From Begonia masoniana (taxonomy: Eukaryota; Streptophyta; Magnoliopsida; Cucurbitales; Begoniaceae): a stretch of DNA of 64,000 nucleotides. The first letter of the stretch is position 1; each line of letters begins with the position of its first letter. The stretch covers positions 24,025,432 to 24,089,431 of the forward strand of contig CM039509.1 of NCBI GenBank assembly GCA_022432975.1. The letters are read 5' to 3'. A model generated the notes under the pieces. The model saw nothing but the letters and a program-made list of their open reading frames with translations. It ran no database searches and was not told the origin of the DNA. The position numbers were made by a program, and so were the translations under genes. Positions 22,556 to 33,867 of the stretch are shown piece after piece.

Positions 22556-24200
22556 GAAGGAACTAAACATGAGGCAACATCGATGGTTGGAATTTGTAAA
22601 GGACTATGATTTCGAGATTAAATATCATCCCGGTAAAGCGAATGTAGTGGCTGATGCTTTGAGTAGAATAACTCCTTCAGTCTCTACATTGATTCTTGAC
22701 ATACCGATAGCTTTAGAGACAGAATTCCAAAGATTCAACCTGGAAGCTGTGTCTAGTGTGTCAGCCATACTTTCGGCCATATCTTTAAGGCCAACTATTT
22801 TGGAGAAAATAAAGGAAGTTCAAATGAATGACACTGAATGCAATGAGTATAAGTTGTGCATGGATTCTACTGACAAGTCGGATTTCAACTGCTCAGTTGA
22901 TGGAATTCTCAAGTTTCGAAATAGATGGTTTGTTCCGACTGATACCGAACTTAGAAAGGGAATCCTATTTGAGGCACATTCTTCTAGACTCTCTGTTCAT
23001 CCCGGGAGTACGAAAATGTACAGAGATCTCAAGCAACATTATTGGTGGCCAGGTATGAAAAGAAGTGTGGCAGAGTATGTGGAGTCGTGTCTGATCTGCC
23101 AGCGAGTCAAAGATGAACATCAGAGGCCTGCTGGAATCTTGCAACCTTTGCCAGTTCTTGAATGGAAATGAGAACAAATAGCTATGGATTTTGTTATAGG
23201 ATTACCTAAAACAACAAAGGGTCACGATGCAATTTGGGTTATAGTTGACCGTCTAACCAAGTCTGCTCATTTTCTGCCAATTAAGATAACTTACTCGATA
23301 GATCAGCTTGCTGAATTGTACATGCAAGAGATTGTTAGATTGCATGGGGTTCCTTGTACCATAGTTTCAGACCGAGACACTAGATTTACCTCTAAGTTTT
23401 GGAAAAGTTTGCACAAGGCTATGGGAACACAGCTTAGTTTTAGCACAGCTTTTTACCCTCAAACTGATGGACAGTCCGAAAGAACCATCCAAACATTAGA
23501 AGATATGCTTCGTGCATGTGTGCTAGACTTTCAAGGTTCCTGGAGCAAGTAGCTACCCTTAGTAGAATTCTCTTATAATAACAGTTTTCAGGCAATAATA
23601 GGAATGACACCTTATGAGGCATTGTATGGACGAAAGTGCAGATCATCTTTGTACTGGGATGAAGTTGGCGAAACACAGTTGCTTGGTCCTGACATGGTAC
23701 AACAAACTGTTGAGAAGGTTACCCTCATCCGACAGAAAAGCTATGCAGATTGCAGGCGTAGAGAATTGGAATTTGCGATAGGTGACGAAGTTTTTCTCAA
23801 GGTGTCACCATTCAAAGGAGTTGTAAGATTTGGAAAGAGAGGAAAGTTGAACCCCAGGTTTATTGGACCATTTTTAATCCTGAAAAGGATTGGGAGAACA
23901 GCCTACCAGTTACAACTACCAACTTCTATGGGAGGGATACATGATGTGTTCCATGTTTGCATGTTGAAAAAGTGCATAAGGGATCCAAACCAAGTCATGG
24001 GACAGCAGGACTTTGAGATTCATCCTACCCTTGCCTATGAAGAAAAACCAATAAAGATCTTAGATTATACAGTGAAGGTATTGCGCAACAACAAGGTTCC
24101 ACTAGTAAAAGTCTTATGGCACAACCAGAACATGGAGGAGACCACTTGGGAGCGCCAACAAGACATGATGGACCAACATCCAGAATTATTCAGGTACTGA
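22556..24200 (+). pseudogene. E5 pol: RNase H end, integrase and chromodomain
   Basis: Opens inside RNase H ([20 protein letters not shown]), then an integrase zinc region ([25 protein letters not shown]), D of AMDF near 23210, D of VSDRDTRF near 23370 and E of GQSERTIQ near 23480, and a chromodomain-like tail (KVLRNNKVPLVKVLWHNQNM, EETTWERQQDM) ending at 24200. One frame runs the whole way with two stops: TGA at 23169-23171 in place of a Trp codon, and TAG near 23550 in place of a His codon. About nine residues are missing in frame near 23735 relative to E1. The DDE residues themselves are kept. Confidence 0.93.
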
Positions 24201-24218
24201 ATTTTGAGGACAAAATTC

Positions 24219-24234
24219 TTTTAAGGAGGGTAGA
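24219..24234 (+). other. E5 polypurine tract
   Basis: TTTTAAGGAGGGTAGAT just before the LTR start at 24236. Confidence 0.88.
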
Positions 24235-24924
24235 TTGTAGCACCCGGTTTCAATTAAACCGAATTTAACTCATCAATTTATGATGTGCAATTTCATGGAA
24301 AAATTGGGAGAATTATTGATTAGGTTAAGGAGTGACTAAGAAAGGGCATTTATGTAAATTGGAAATTTAAAAGTGGATAACGTATTTAAGGAGTGAGGGA
24401 TTGGGTTTAATGCACTGTAGCCGCCTCCATTTCACACTTTTCTCTTCGGGTTTTCAGCTCAAGCAGCCGAGCTCTCTAGGCGATTTTCCTTGCCCGATTC
24501 TCCTTCAAACTAGGTAAGTTTTCCCTTCGTTTTCTTGAGATTTTAGTGGCTAGGTAGCAGAAAGAGTGCAATGTGCGTATTTTGATAATGCTGTGAGTGA
24601 GTTGAGTTCGGGTTTAGTGTTGAGCGGAGAATGTACGATGACCAGAGCTTCCAAACTAGCTCCGTAGGTTTTTGAATGATATATAGAGTAAGGTTAATGG
24701 TGATCTAATCGGTATTCTGCTTATGACATTAGGTGAACAGGGCTTCCAAAGTAGTTGTAACCGAGCATTTTCAGGAGAGCCAGGTAAGTAAAGTTTGCTT
24801 GTGCCTTCGGGCCTACATCACAAAACATTAGGGTTTGTTTGTTGGTATGTCATGCATCATGTTTTAAAAAGTATACGAAAATGAATTTGAATGCATGTTT
24901 GCATGGTAAGAATTGAACATATGG

Positions 24925-25155
24925 AAACAACTATGTGAATCAGTTTTACTGTTAAGGGAAATAATCTGCCCCTTAATGAGACAGTGGATATTTATACTTT
25001 GGGAGAGTTGATCCAACTTCCAATTTCACAGGGGGATCTGAACATGTGAATCAGATTTACTGTTAAGGGAATTTATCCGCCCCTTAATGAGTCAATGGAT
25101 GTTTATACTTTGGGAGAGTTGATCCAACTCCCAATTTCACAGGGGGATCTGAACA
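24925..25155. repeat. Two 110-bp direct repeats in E5 LTR intron 2
   Basis: Two near-identical copies spanning GTGAATCAG...TTTACTGTTAAGG...TTTGGGAGAGTTGATCC...CAGGGGGATCTGAACA. Confidence 0.92.
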
Positions 25156-25704
25156 GAAACGATGAATGAATAACTGAGATGAGAAAGTAGAAATTGCATG
25201 TTTAGGAATTCATATTTTAGCATTTCATTTCATTACTGCTTTACTTACTTAACATTAGGCTAATAGATGAGTTTTGTGATGTAGGTGTTGAGGAAACTAC
25301 AGGTGATTTCCTTGAGTGCACTAAAAAATAGATGTGGTTGGAGGAGTACATCCATGTTTCGGCCTGGTAAACTGATGAGGCGGTTTAACTGGTGTAAGTG
25401 GTTGTGAAGGTTCAGTGGACAATGAGTTCAATTCGAGTATGTTAAACTCTCTGATGATGGAAGTTGCTTGATGTTTGCAAAAGTACCTTGAGTTCTCATG
25501 ACATTAGTAGTTTTCAATGTTTTGAACACATTTTGAAACTTACTGATAGTGCCACCTTGCTGATTTAGTATTGTTTTTACTGGATTCGAGTAATACAAGG
25601 ATTTGAATTGTTTTCTTTTGAATGGTTTCAGTAAAGTGAATAAACCCTTTTCTGTTGTTAGAGTTGTATTGTATGGCAAGGAGTTGTTGGTGTGTCATTT
25701 TGTT

Positions 25705-26175
25705 CACTATCGGTAGATGAAGTCTATCGGTAGATGTCGAGTTATAGTTATGTTGTCTATCGGAAGATGTCTTCAGAAAAGCCATCGGATGATGTAGGTT
25801 TAATTCTATTGGAAGATGTCTTCAGAAAAGCCATCGGATGATGTAGGTTTAATTCTATCGGAAGATATAGATTTTGCACTACCGGTATGAGTGAGTGTTA
25901 TGCTTTGTCGTTTAGTGATCGGTATATGCAGTTTATTCTATTGGAAGAAGGGAATGAGAGATTTTTGTCGTTTTGCCGTCGGTAGATACGAGTCGCAAAA
26001 CTTGTCGTTTTGCGATCGGTTGATGTTGGATAATTGATTTATCCGGCTGACGTCATCGGTAGATGCAGTCCACCGAGAGATGTCTTTTGTTTCCAACTCT
26101 TCTGGTCCACGTCATCGGTAGGAGCCTTTTATTTGTTGTTTCTGCTTCTTCCGTTGACTTTATCCATCGGCAGAT
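25705..26175. repeat. CATCGGTAGATG hairpin-word block
   Basis: Repeated CATCGGTAGATG, CTATCGGAAGATGTCTTC and GCCATCGGATGATG words. One 58-bp segment is duplicated at about 25755-25860. Confidence 0.85.
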
Positions 26176-26452
26176 GCGTTTGACTTCTACGACTTTCCCA
26201 AGTATTTCACGATTTAAACCTCTATTTCTTTTTAGCCGATTATTTCTTACATTTCAAACAATGTTCATAGTTTTGTTTAACTCTATTGTTGTCAAAATGA
26301 TTTCCGCTGCAAGTTTTAAATGTTTTGAAGTTTTAGAAAAAAAAAATGTCAAACCCAGACTTTCGAGTGAAATTTTAAATTTAGTTCAAAGTTTCTTAGT
26401 TAGGTTCGAGCTTTGTGTAACGAGTCGGGTTCAAATAACTCGAGGCGTTACA

Positions 26453-27088
26453 TGTATAGAGCAGCACGGTTCTGCTGCGTCGATCTGAAGCAGAGTTTTG
26501 CCTCCGCTGTTTATTAGAGAAGAACAGGTTGGGTCTTCAACTCTGCTCCTTCCTACGCAGTCGATCACCGCACACGCACGGAATGAAGCTGTTCCGTCGA
26601 ACCTCGATCAACCATTTCTATTTAGAAGAGTCCTCCGTTGTTTGTCGCCGACAGTGAAGAATCACAAACAGAAGAAACTCGTATAGAGCAGCACGACGCT
26701 GTTGTGTCGATCTGAAACAGAGTTTTCCTTGTTCTCCAAAGTGTTACCCGCAGACAGTATTGCTGCGCCTCAACCGTTCGTTCCCCACCAATTATCAGAG
26801 TCTGTTTGCTACGTCGCTGCACGAGGGAAGCACAACAAAGGTCATTTTTCTGTTGATTTTAGTTTCGTTATTAATGGAGAATTTGGTCTATGCGAAATGT
26901 ATTTTAGCTTGAATTTATTCTATTACTTTGTGGATTATTGTGGCCCTGTGACGTCATTGAATATTGAGGTTTGGTTCTAGCTTGCATATGATCCCAGTTG
27001 GATGGATTAATGGCGTGGCCAGTTTGAAGTTCCATTTTATTTTACTCGTGTGAAATTACTTGTTCAGCTTTGAGTTTTTTTTTTTTTG
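26453..27088 (+). mobile_element. Probable Ty1/copia LTR and leader (relic, left part)
   Basis: Precedes a copia-type gag at 27967 in the same orientation. It contains a roughly 226-bp-spaced duplication of GTATAGAGCAGCACG...CTG...GTCGATCTGAA (26455 and 26681). Its left end is cut by E5 and I find no primer-binding site, so the boundaries are approximate. Confidence 0.5.
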
Positions 27089-27176
27089 TGTAACAACCTC
27101 TATTCCCAGCAAGATATTGTCTGCTCTGGGGATTGGGCTATAACTCAATATCCTCCCCTCACAGCTTTGTTTGGCA

Positions 27177-27275
27177 AAGACTTCCCAGTCGGTCACCCAA
27201 CCTGGTACTACTCTCACCGAAGCACTTTTAACTTCGGAGTTCTTATGAGATCCGTTGCTAATTGTGCTTCAAAAT
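27177..27275 (-). repeat. 5S-rRNA-derived domain in the left Cassandra LTR
   Basis: The minus strand reads GAACTCCGAAGTTAAAAGTG, then CTTCGGTGAGAGTAGTACCA and GGTTGGGTGACCGACTGGGA, matching the internal control region and 3' half of plant 5S rRNA with scattered changes. It may act as a pol III promoter. It is not a functional rRNA gene. Confidence 0.93.
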
Positions 27276-27463
27276 GTGTCTACTATCTTGGGATGATCTC
27301 TTTACATATGTTTCATTTCCACATACTTCCCCAAGCGATGTGGGATTGTGACGACCCCCTTTTACGACCCGCCACCTTCCGGTTCGCCTGCGCGGATGTA
27401 CCACTATCCGGGTTCCGGTTCGTGCAGCCATCGTACACATACTTACACATCTGGGTCATCACA

Positions 27464-27533
27464 ATCACTCCCCCTTGGGGCCCAACGTCATCGTTGGCCA
27501 CATTTCTGGTTGGGTACAGGCTCTGATACCATT
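27464..27533 (-). other. Cassandra internal segment: primer-binding site and polypurine tract
   Basis: Only replication signals remain: PPT at 27464-27480 and a tRNA-iMet complement at about 27519-27531. Confidence 0.9.
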
Positions 27534-27619
27534 TGTAACGACCCCTATTCCCAGGAAGATATTGTCCACTCTGGGGATTGGGCCGTAGCTCAATATCCTC
27601 CCCTCACGGCTTTGTTTGG

Positions 27620-27720
27620 TGAGGACTTCTCATTCGGTCACCCAACCTGGTACTACTCTCACCGAAGCACTTTTAACTTCAGAGTTCGTATAGGATCCGT
27701 TGCCAATTGTGCTCCAAAAC
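27620..27720 (-). repeat. 5S-rRNA-derived domain in the right Cassandra LTR
   Basis: Second copy of the same domain (GAACTCTGAAGTTAAAAGTG, GTGAGAGTAGTACCAGGTTG), in the same orientation as LTR transcription. Confidence 0.93.
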
Positions 27721-27966
27721 GCGTCTGCTATCTTGGGAGGGTCTCTTTACATATGTTTCATTTCCACATACTTCTCCAAGCGATGTGGGATTGTGACGAC
27801 CCCCTTTTTACGACCCGTCACCCTTCAGTTTCCCCGTGTGGACATACCGCCATCCGGGTTCCGGTTCGTGCAGCCATCGTACACATACTTACACATCTAG
27901 GTCATCACATTTTTTTTGCTGGTTTGGCTATTTGATTTGTTGTAGTCTGAGTGCCGTTGTTGAATC

Positions 27967-28530
27967 ATGGAGAGTAATCCGAGTCGGATGGTTACATTGA
28001 ATGACTCCAACTATCATGTGTGTAAAAGGAAGATGAATGATCTTCTCCATGTGAGAGACTATTATTTGCCCATTTTTGCTAGTGCGAAGCTTGGGGATAA
28101 ATATGACATCGAATGGGAATTGTGTCATTGTCAAGTGTACGGTTACATTCGACAGTGGGTGGATGATAACGTTCTCAACCATGCCAATGAGGAATAGAAC
28201 GCCCAGAGCTTGTGGAAAAAGCTTGAGGAGTTGTTCGCTCGGAAGACTGGCAACAACAAGTTGTTTTTATCGAGCAACTTCTAGGGTTAAAGTACCAAAA
28301 TTGAAAAGCAATGACCGATCACTTGAATACATTTAAGGAAATTATCAATCAGTTGGCTGGAATGAAAATCAAGTTTGATGAAGAGGTTCAAAGATTGATG
28401 CTTCTTGGAAGCTTGCTGGACTCATGAGAGACATTTAAAATGTCGTTGTCAAACTAGACCTCAGATAGTGTTTTGGCTATTGATGTAGTTAAGAGTAGGA
28501 TTCTGAACGAGTAGATGAGAAGAAAGTCGA
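27967..28530 (+). pseudogene. Ty1/copia gag relic
   Basis: Starts ATG at 27967 (MESNPSRMVTLNDSNYHVCK) with gag-polypeptide-family blocks: WKKLEELFARKTGNNKLFL near 28212-28270, then in another frame DHLNTFKEIINQLAGMKIKF near 28315-28375 and SVLAIDVVKSRILNE near 28465-28510. At least three stops (for example TAG near 28195) and one frameshift break it. No zinc knuckle, integrase or RT follows. Its leader received the Cassandra insertion. Confidence 0.88.
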
Positions 28531-28851
28531 TGTGTTCTGACACGATTCCTCCTCCAAAGGGGGTCGTGTTTCTACCCACAACAACCGATTAGCAAAGAAA
28601 CATAAAAACAGAAAAACCAGCAAATACCAACAGCGATTTCACCAAGCAAACGATATCCAAATTCAACAAAATTTTAAAAGGTTCTTTAAATATTAGTTAA
28701 GATTATGCCTTAAATTTTCAGGTCCAGATAGGTAAATCAAAAGTTACAAGAAGAACACCAGATGCTGTCTGATAAGCAATATTTTGTACGCTTTCAGCAT
28801 ACACTCTTCCGTGGAAGAATGGTAGCAAATGGAACGGGTTAATGGCCACCT
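28531..28851. other. Unassigned, probably part of the E7 LTR
   Basis: No ORF or motif recognised. It continues past the solo LTR at 33346 (shared TSD), so it is the same locus as 33346-33867. Confidence 0.4.
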
Positions 28852-29539
28852 TGTAACGCCTAGGTATTTCTTGTAACGCACTTGTGCCTTAGATTAGGTG
28901 GTTAGAGTAGTTAAAGTTAAGTGTTAATGGTTAAGATAAAAGTGTTATGGTTGAAAATTCAAAGTTGAAATTTCAAAGGAAATAAGAACCAATAGTAATT
29001 AAGTGAATGTAAATGAAATAAAGGGTGAAAAGTGTGGTTTTAAGCATGCTTTTCACGTTGGAAATCCATGTTAGAAAGGGAAGGGTTTTAGTGTAATTTT
29101 AAAGAAATTAGAGGAGGAAATTTAAAAGAGAAAGAAATGTTAGATTAAATGACAAACTGTCTTCTTTCTCCCTCATTCTTTTCGGTTCTCTTCTCATCCT
29201 CCATAGCCGATTCTTCCTCTCCCATTTCTTCAATTTTTCAAGGTGTTTCAAGGTAATTGCACGAGTAATTTAGCGGCACGAAGTGACAAAACTTTTCTTG
29301 AGCAATCAGGTAAGTAGTGGATGCGTGTTTTATTGCCTTTGGGCCTACACCATGGAATGGTAGGGATTGTTTTCTTGTTTGTTGTGTTTTGCTTTGTGTC
29401 GAGCATCGTGTGACATGCATCATTGTTTTCTAACTACGAAACCACGTGTTTGGCATGTTTGAGTGGTGAGAATGAAATGTAAAATATGAAAATGGATATG
29501 CAACTTGGTCTCGAGTATAATAGCCTCGTCGGGCAAGTG

Positions 29540-29775
29540 GCTCGTTGGAGCACCCGGAGAGGAATTCTACTAGAGATGGTATGCTAAATTACATAACGTG
29601 TCGGAAGTATGAATGCCTCGACCTGTTCGTGCTTGAAGGCACACTGAGGATTCTACGATCAATAGGGGAGGAGATTCGGTATGGCCGTCCTGGATTGTTT
29701 AGGATGTGTGCCTCTGATCTTGCTTCGTGGGTCAAGGTGTGGCCGTCCTGGATTGTGTTGAGATGTGTGCCTACT
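29540..29775. repeat. Degenerate direct repeats in the family E LTR intron
   Basis: Two copies of TGGCCGTCCTGGATTG...GATGTGTGCC about 60 bp apart, within a diverged repetitive stretch. Confidence 0.7.
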
Positions 29776-30541
29776 TGATTCACATGCAAGTGAAAGATAA
29801 ATGCAACCTGAATGAAAAGAAAACAACAGAGTGTGTAGAAACTGCATCCTAGGGTTGAGTCAAGCATGCATTGTTTTAAAGTGCATTTTTCCCTACTTGC
29901 TAAGCATTAGGCTTATGTTTTATATTCTATGGTGTAGGTGACGAGACTTACTTAGGTGAGGTTGAGTGCGAGGACCAGGACTAGATGCAGCCGTTGATGC
30001 ACAGAGCATGCCGGTGATGGCCGTTGTCGGGGCGCCTCGACCATGGATTTCTGGGAGTTTGAGGACGGGGTATATTTAGTGTTCTGTTTCGGTATTTTGG
30101 GTTGTTTTGTTGGTTGTTTTGTTGTGTAAATAAAGATAATTTTGGGATGTTATGAATATGGTTCGTAAATTATTTTGGAAATGGTTTGAATAGTCTTTGC
30201 AATAGTTAAATTTGCAGGTTTTGGTTTTTTGGAAATTTTAGGCGTTATGCCGCTTGTTTTGGTTTTAAAACAACCGACGTCGGGTTTAGTTTCTCTATTT
30301 TTTTTATTACCCGTTTAAGTCAGTTTTTCAAGATTTTTACGGGACATGGAGTTAAGGCTGTCGGGATTGTGTGATAAAAATTTTAGAATTTTTAGAGGTG
30401 TTTGACTCGAAGAAAAATGAAGAAAATTGAGAAAGTGTGGAAAAAAAAGTTGAAAATTGGCATGCAGGCGCGCTGGCACCCGGGAGAGTGTCGAGCGCGC
30501 GCAGGAAGCTGTGCAGCGCACTACTGCGCACGCGCGCGTGG

Positions 30542-33107
30542 TGTAATATCCGGCTTGTACGGAATTTTATATTATTATATATATTGGCATTTTGGTAAAA
30601 ATGTCAAATCAGATCCATTTTACGAAAAGAAAGCGTCATTTCGATCCTAACGATTAATAGGAATTTTAAGGAAATTATGAGATTTTTCGGAGTAATAACG
30701 CTATATTTTGAGTAATTACATTTCTCGAAGTGTAAAAAGTTTTTTTTAGTAAAAATAGTAAACGGGGTCCGTTTTGATAACGGACAGTTTCAATAGATCC
30801 CAAATAATGAGTTGGACTTATGGGTGAAATAAGGAAGTTTGGAGAAACTAAATCGCTAGTCAATTAACGAAACGAAGGACGAAACAAATAGAAAATTTAA
30901 AGGAAGGGCAAAATGGTAATTTTGCAAGCCAAATTATATTAAAAACAAATTTGTTTCTTCTCTCCCTCACTTCCCTCATTTCTTCTCTGGCGTTCACGAA
31001 AACCAGAGAGCTTCTCCTCTCGGCTCGTCGACTCCTCCTTCATTCCGACCTCCGTTTCTCCTCCGTTCGACTTCTGTTCTTCGTGTTTTCTCCTCCTCTC
31101 GCAACCCTAGGTATGATTCTATAGTTGTAGAGCGTTAAATTCCGAGTTTCGTAGAGTTTATCGTTAAGGTTTTCATTTAGGGTTTCGATAAAAATGTCGA
31201 TTTAGGGTTCGAAATTTATAGATTTACCGTGATTAAGTATATATAAAACGTATTGGACGTTATTGGACGAAACTAGATTAATTTGTGAAAATGTTCGATT
31301 TTGAAAAATTTCGAGATTTAGGGAAAAACTCGTAAATTGGATTTGAGTTGTCGAGCGGGGATTGGCTCGATAATATAGCAATGAATTGGATTAAAGCTTT
31401 AGAAAATCTCCTTAGTTAAGGTTTTGTAAATTTTGGACGTTTAGAAGCTTGAACTCGTTTTAATATCGATGTTGTGTTTTGCCTCAGACAAACGACTCTC
31501 GTGGACAGAGCTCGAATTTCAGCGCGCTCAAGGTAAGTTCTCGTGACTTACTCTGACCGATTGGTCTACACCGTACTTCGATGTAGCATCGAGGATCTTA
31601 GTGGATTGTTTGTTTTAAATTGCTTTGGTTGGGTAGTTAGGTTTAAACGTTTTGTAGGTTATTTCAATTACAGTCTTGATGGTACGCATGCTTGTTTGTT
31701 TACATTTATATTGAACTGTTCATGCATCACGTATTTTAACTTGGCATGAAAATGAATTTCTGCACAATATTTTCAGAAAATTAATGTGGCTCAGAAATTG
31801 GGAGCTATTGATCTATCGTGCGGGCCGATTAAGGGTCTGGCCGATACCACATCTCATGTACTGTAATTAATGAACGTAATCTGTTATCTGGTCACGCGAG
31901 GTTAGGCCCAGGCACGGCTGTACGTGTTGTAAGCGTGTACCCCCCTCCTCTAACCGCACGGGGTAGTCCGACCTCTGGATGGGCCCCCTTCGGTTAGGGG
32001 GATGAGATCTCGGTGATATACTGTCTGCGACGCTCTGTATGTTATGCATGATTTCAGAACTCCATATGCACTGCACGCATCTGCATTTACGTAGAATTTA
32101 CTAAGCCTTTAGCTCATAGTGTGTCTGTATGGTGTAGGTGACGTTTTAGGTGACATCGAGCCAGGTGAGGACGACGTTCCTCCTCCTGATGTGTGAGGCA
32201 GTTGATGGAAGATGGATTGCGGTGGTGTGTTGCGCAGTCGATGCTTAACCGACCCGTGGGGATGTATGTATAGATTTTGAAGGTTTTTAGACTGATAATT
32301 GTATAGACATTTTAGGATGTTTGGCTCTGTATAGTTGATAGGTTTATGTTTTGATGTTTTGAAATGTTTTGAAAACTGATTTTATAACTGTTTGGGTAAT
32401 TTCAAAACAGGAGGATTTGATTAGGATTTAAACGTATCCACGCAATTTGTTTTTATGGAATTAGATTACGTTTTTAAATGTGTTCCGAGTTGGTTTTGAG
32501 AGAAGTCATGAGCGACGTATGGGTGAGTTAATGTTGAAAAGGTATGGTTGAGAGTGATATAGAATATGTATTGTTGAATCTTGAAATTTGTTGATATGAG
32601 TAATGTGAATGCTGGGATGAGAGGAAAAGAAATGAAGAACAAAGGATGGGGAGGGGGAAACCAACCTCTCTGGAAAATCCAGAGAGGTTGGCGATCAATC
32701 GCCAGGGAGGGCGATTGATCGCCTCCTCCTCTGGAATGCGATCGCCAAGGGTGGCGATCGCTGAGCAGCAAGCAATCGCCGAATGGCGATTGCTCGCCAT
32801 GCTCAATCGCCGCAAGGCGATTGGTCGCCATGCGACAATCGCCTGGGGCGATCAATCGCCTGTTTTGGGGCGATTGATCGCCCTTGCATAAATGGGACGC
32901 CTTTCCCATTTTGCCCTGCTTTCAGTTTCCAATTGTTTTACATGTTTTTAATTTAATTGATTTAGGATTTGTTTTAAGTTATTTTCTAAACGAACTTCAA
33001 CGTTTTGATTCCGGCTTCAGTTTTAATTCCGCTTAAAGTTTATTTAAAGTTTTAAGTTTAAAAAAAAAAATGTACGGGAAATTGGGTACGGTTTAAGGGA
33101 TGTTACA
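30542..33107 (+). mobile_element. Solo LTR F2 (family F)
   Basis: 2566 bp, TGTAATATCC...GTTACA, with near-matching flanks CGTGG/CGCGG (one change). Two-intron leader: intron 1 31111-31487, exon 2 31488-31532 (45 nt), intron 2 31533-32137. TTACTAAGC lies about 38 nt before the acceptor. A palindrome cluster of GGCGATTGATCGCC type occupies 32690-32885. Confidence 0.93.
32660..32890. repeat. Palindrome cluster of F2
   Basis: The hairpin CCTCTCTGGAAAATCCAGAGAGG is split around 32664-32690, followed by about ten GGCGAT(N)2-6ATCGCC-type palindromes. Confidence 0.9.
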
Positions 33108-33345
33108 CGCGGGGGCAGCACACAAAAATAATTTTTTTTTTTATTTTTTTCTATTTCCAAAATGTTTTGATCCGACCTTTTCTGACGTATTTTACGCACG
33201 TTTTTCAACATTTTTCGAGGGTTCAAAAAACCCAAAAATTGAGTCAAAAATTTATCAAAAATTATTTTAAACGTTGTTTTAAACACGGTTTGGGTTAGCA
33301 AAGTAGCGCACCGAGCCGGGGCGGGTTCGGGGGCGTTACACACCT

Positions 33346-33867
33346 TCTTCGTGTATCCTACTCTGAAAAGAGAGGGAAGAAACGTGGAACAATAACTATT
33401 CAAGCAACCGTGGGCTTGAAAGCGTAAACGAGAGAACTCTCCTTGGTTCTTGACCGAACCGAGCCTTACCGTTCACCGGTTTTCAAGCTCCAAGCACTCA
33501 GCCAAAATTAGGTTATTCTCATAGCATCAACAACCATTACAAACACCAATAACCATGCTTTTATAGACTTAGAGTGGCTGGAAAAGTGGGCTTCAAAATG
33601 GGCTTCAAAGGGGCTTCAAAATGGGCCAAAGCCTTGGCCTAGTGTAACAACACACTCTTCATTTGATCCATCTTCCAAACCACCATCTAAGCTAGCATAC
33701 ATCTAATTCTAATGCCTAAGGATGCATGTAACTATAAAATATTAAATGAAAGACCAATGTTTGCCAACAAAATACAAGGCTAAAAGTTTGCCAAAACAAC
33801 AAGAAAAAAAGATAAGCGTTCGTTTACAATTTTAATCCCAAGGGAGACAAATCCCTTCTTCAAGTGC
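33346..33867 (-). mobile_element. E7: 3' flank and probable LTR remnant
   Basis: Non-coding, downstream of the E7 pol relic in sense. It holds a purine-rich spot GAAGAAGGGATTTG (about 33850) that could be its polypurine tract. LTR limits are not resolved. Confidence 0.45.

Larger units (their letters stand above)
22556..26452 (+). mobile_element. E5: 3' half of a plus-strand Ty3/gypsy element
   Basis: Pol from RNase H onward, polypurine tract and a full 3' LTR. The 5' half should lie on the far side of E2 but is not in the window. Confidence 0.92.
24236..26452 (+). mobile_element. E5 3' LTR
   Basis: 2217 bp, TGTAGCACCC...GTTACA. Two putative introns: 24514-24732 (ACTAG|GTAAGT to CATTAG) and 24784-25284 (CCAG|GTAAGT to TGATGTAG), separated by a 51-nt exon. 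The GGGCCTACATCA block follows the second donor. A CATCGGTAGATG-type hairpin-word block (about 25705-26175) occupies the place of the CATC/GATG block of E1. Confidence 0.9.
27089..27909 (-). mobile_element. Cassandra TRIM retrotransposon, complete
   Basis: Two 375-376 bp terminal repeats (27089-27463, 27534-27909) enclose only 70 bp. On the minus strand the repeats run TGTGATGACC...GTTACA. The inner segment has a primer-binding site TGGTATCAGAGCC next to the right repeat and a polypurine tract CCCCAAGGGGGAGTGAT next to the left one. There is no coding capacity. Each repeat contains a 5S-rRNA-derived domain, the hallmark of Cassandra. It sits in a T-rich stretch, which makes the target duplication ambiguous (TTTTG/TTTTT). 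Confidence 0.95.
28852..33340 (+). mobile_element. Solo LTR, family E, interrupted
   Basis: TGTAACGCC...GTTACA flanked by a perfect duplication CACCT (28847-28851, 33341-33345). About 1.92 kb without the nested solo LTR F2. It contains a donor TCAG|GTAAGT (about 29308), the GGGCCTACACCA block, a TTGCTAAGC branch-like site and a TGGTGTAG|GTGA acceptor (about 29939). A GC-rich palindromic block (30455-30541 and onward from 33113) received F2. Confidence 0.93.

Noticed and set aside
27177..27275. 5S rRNA gene
   Set aside because: The similarity covers only part of 5S and lies in both LTRs of a TRIM element. It is a Cassandra domain.
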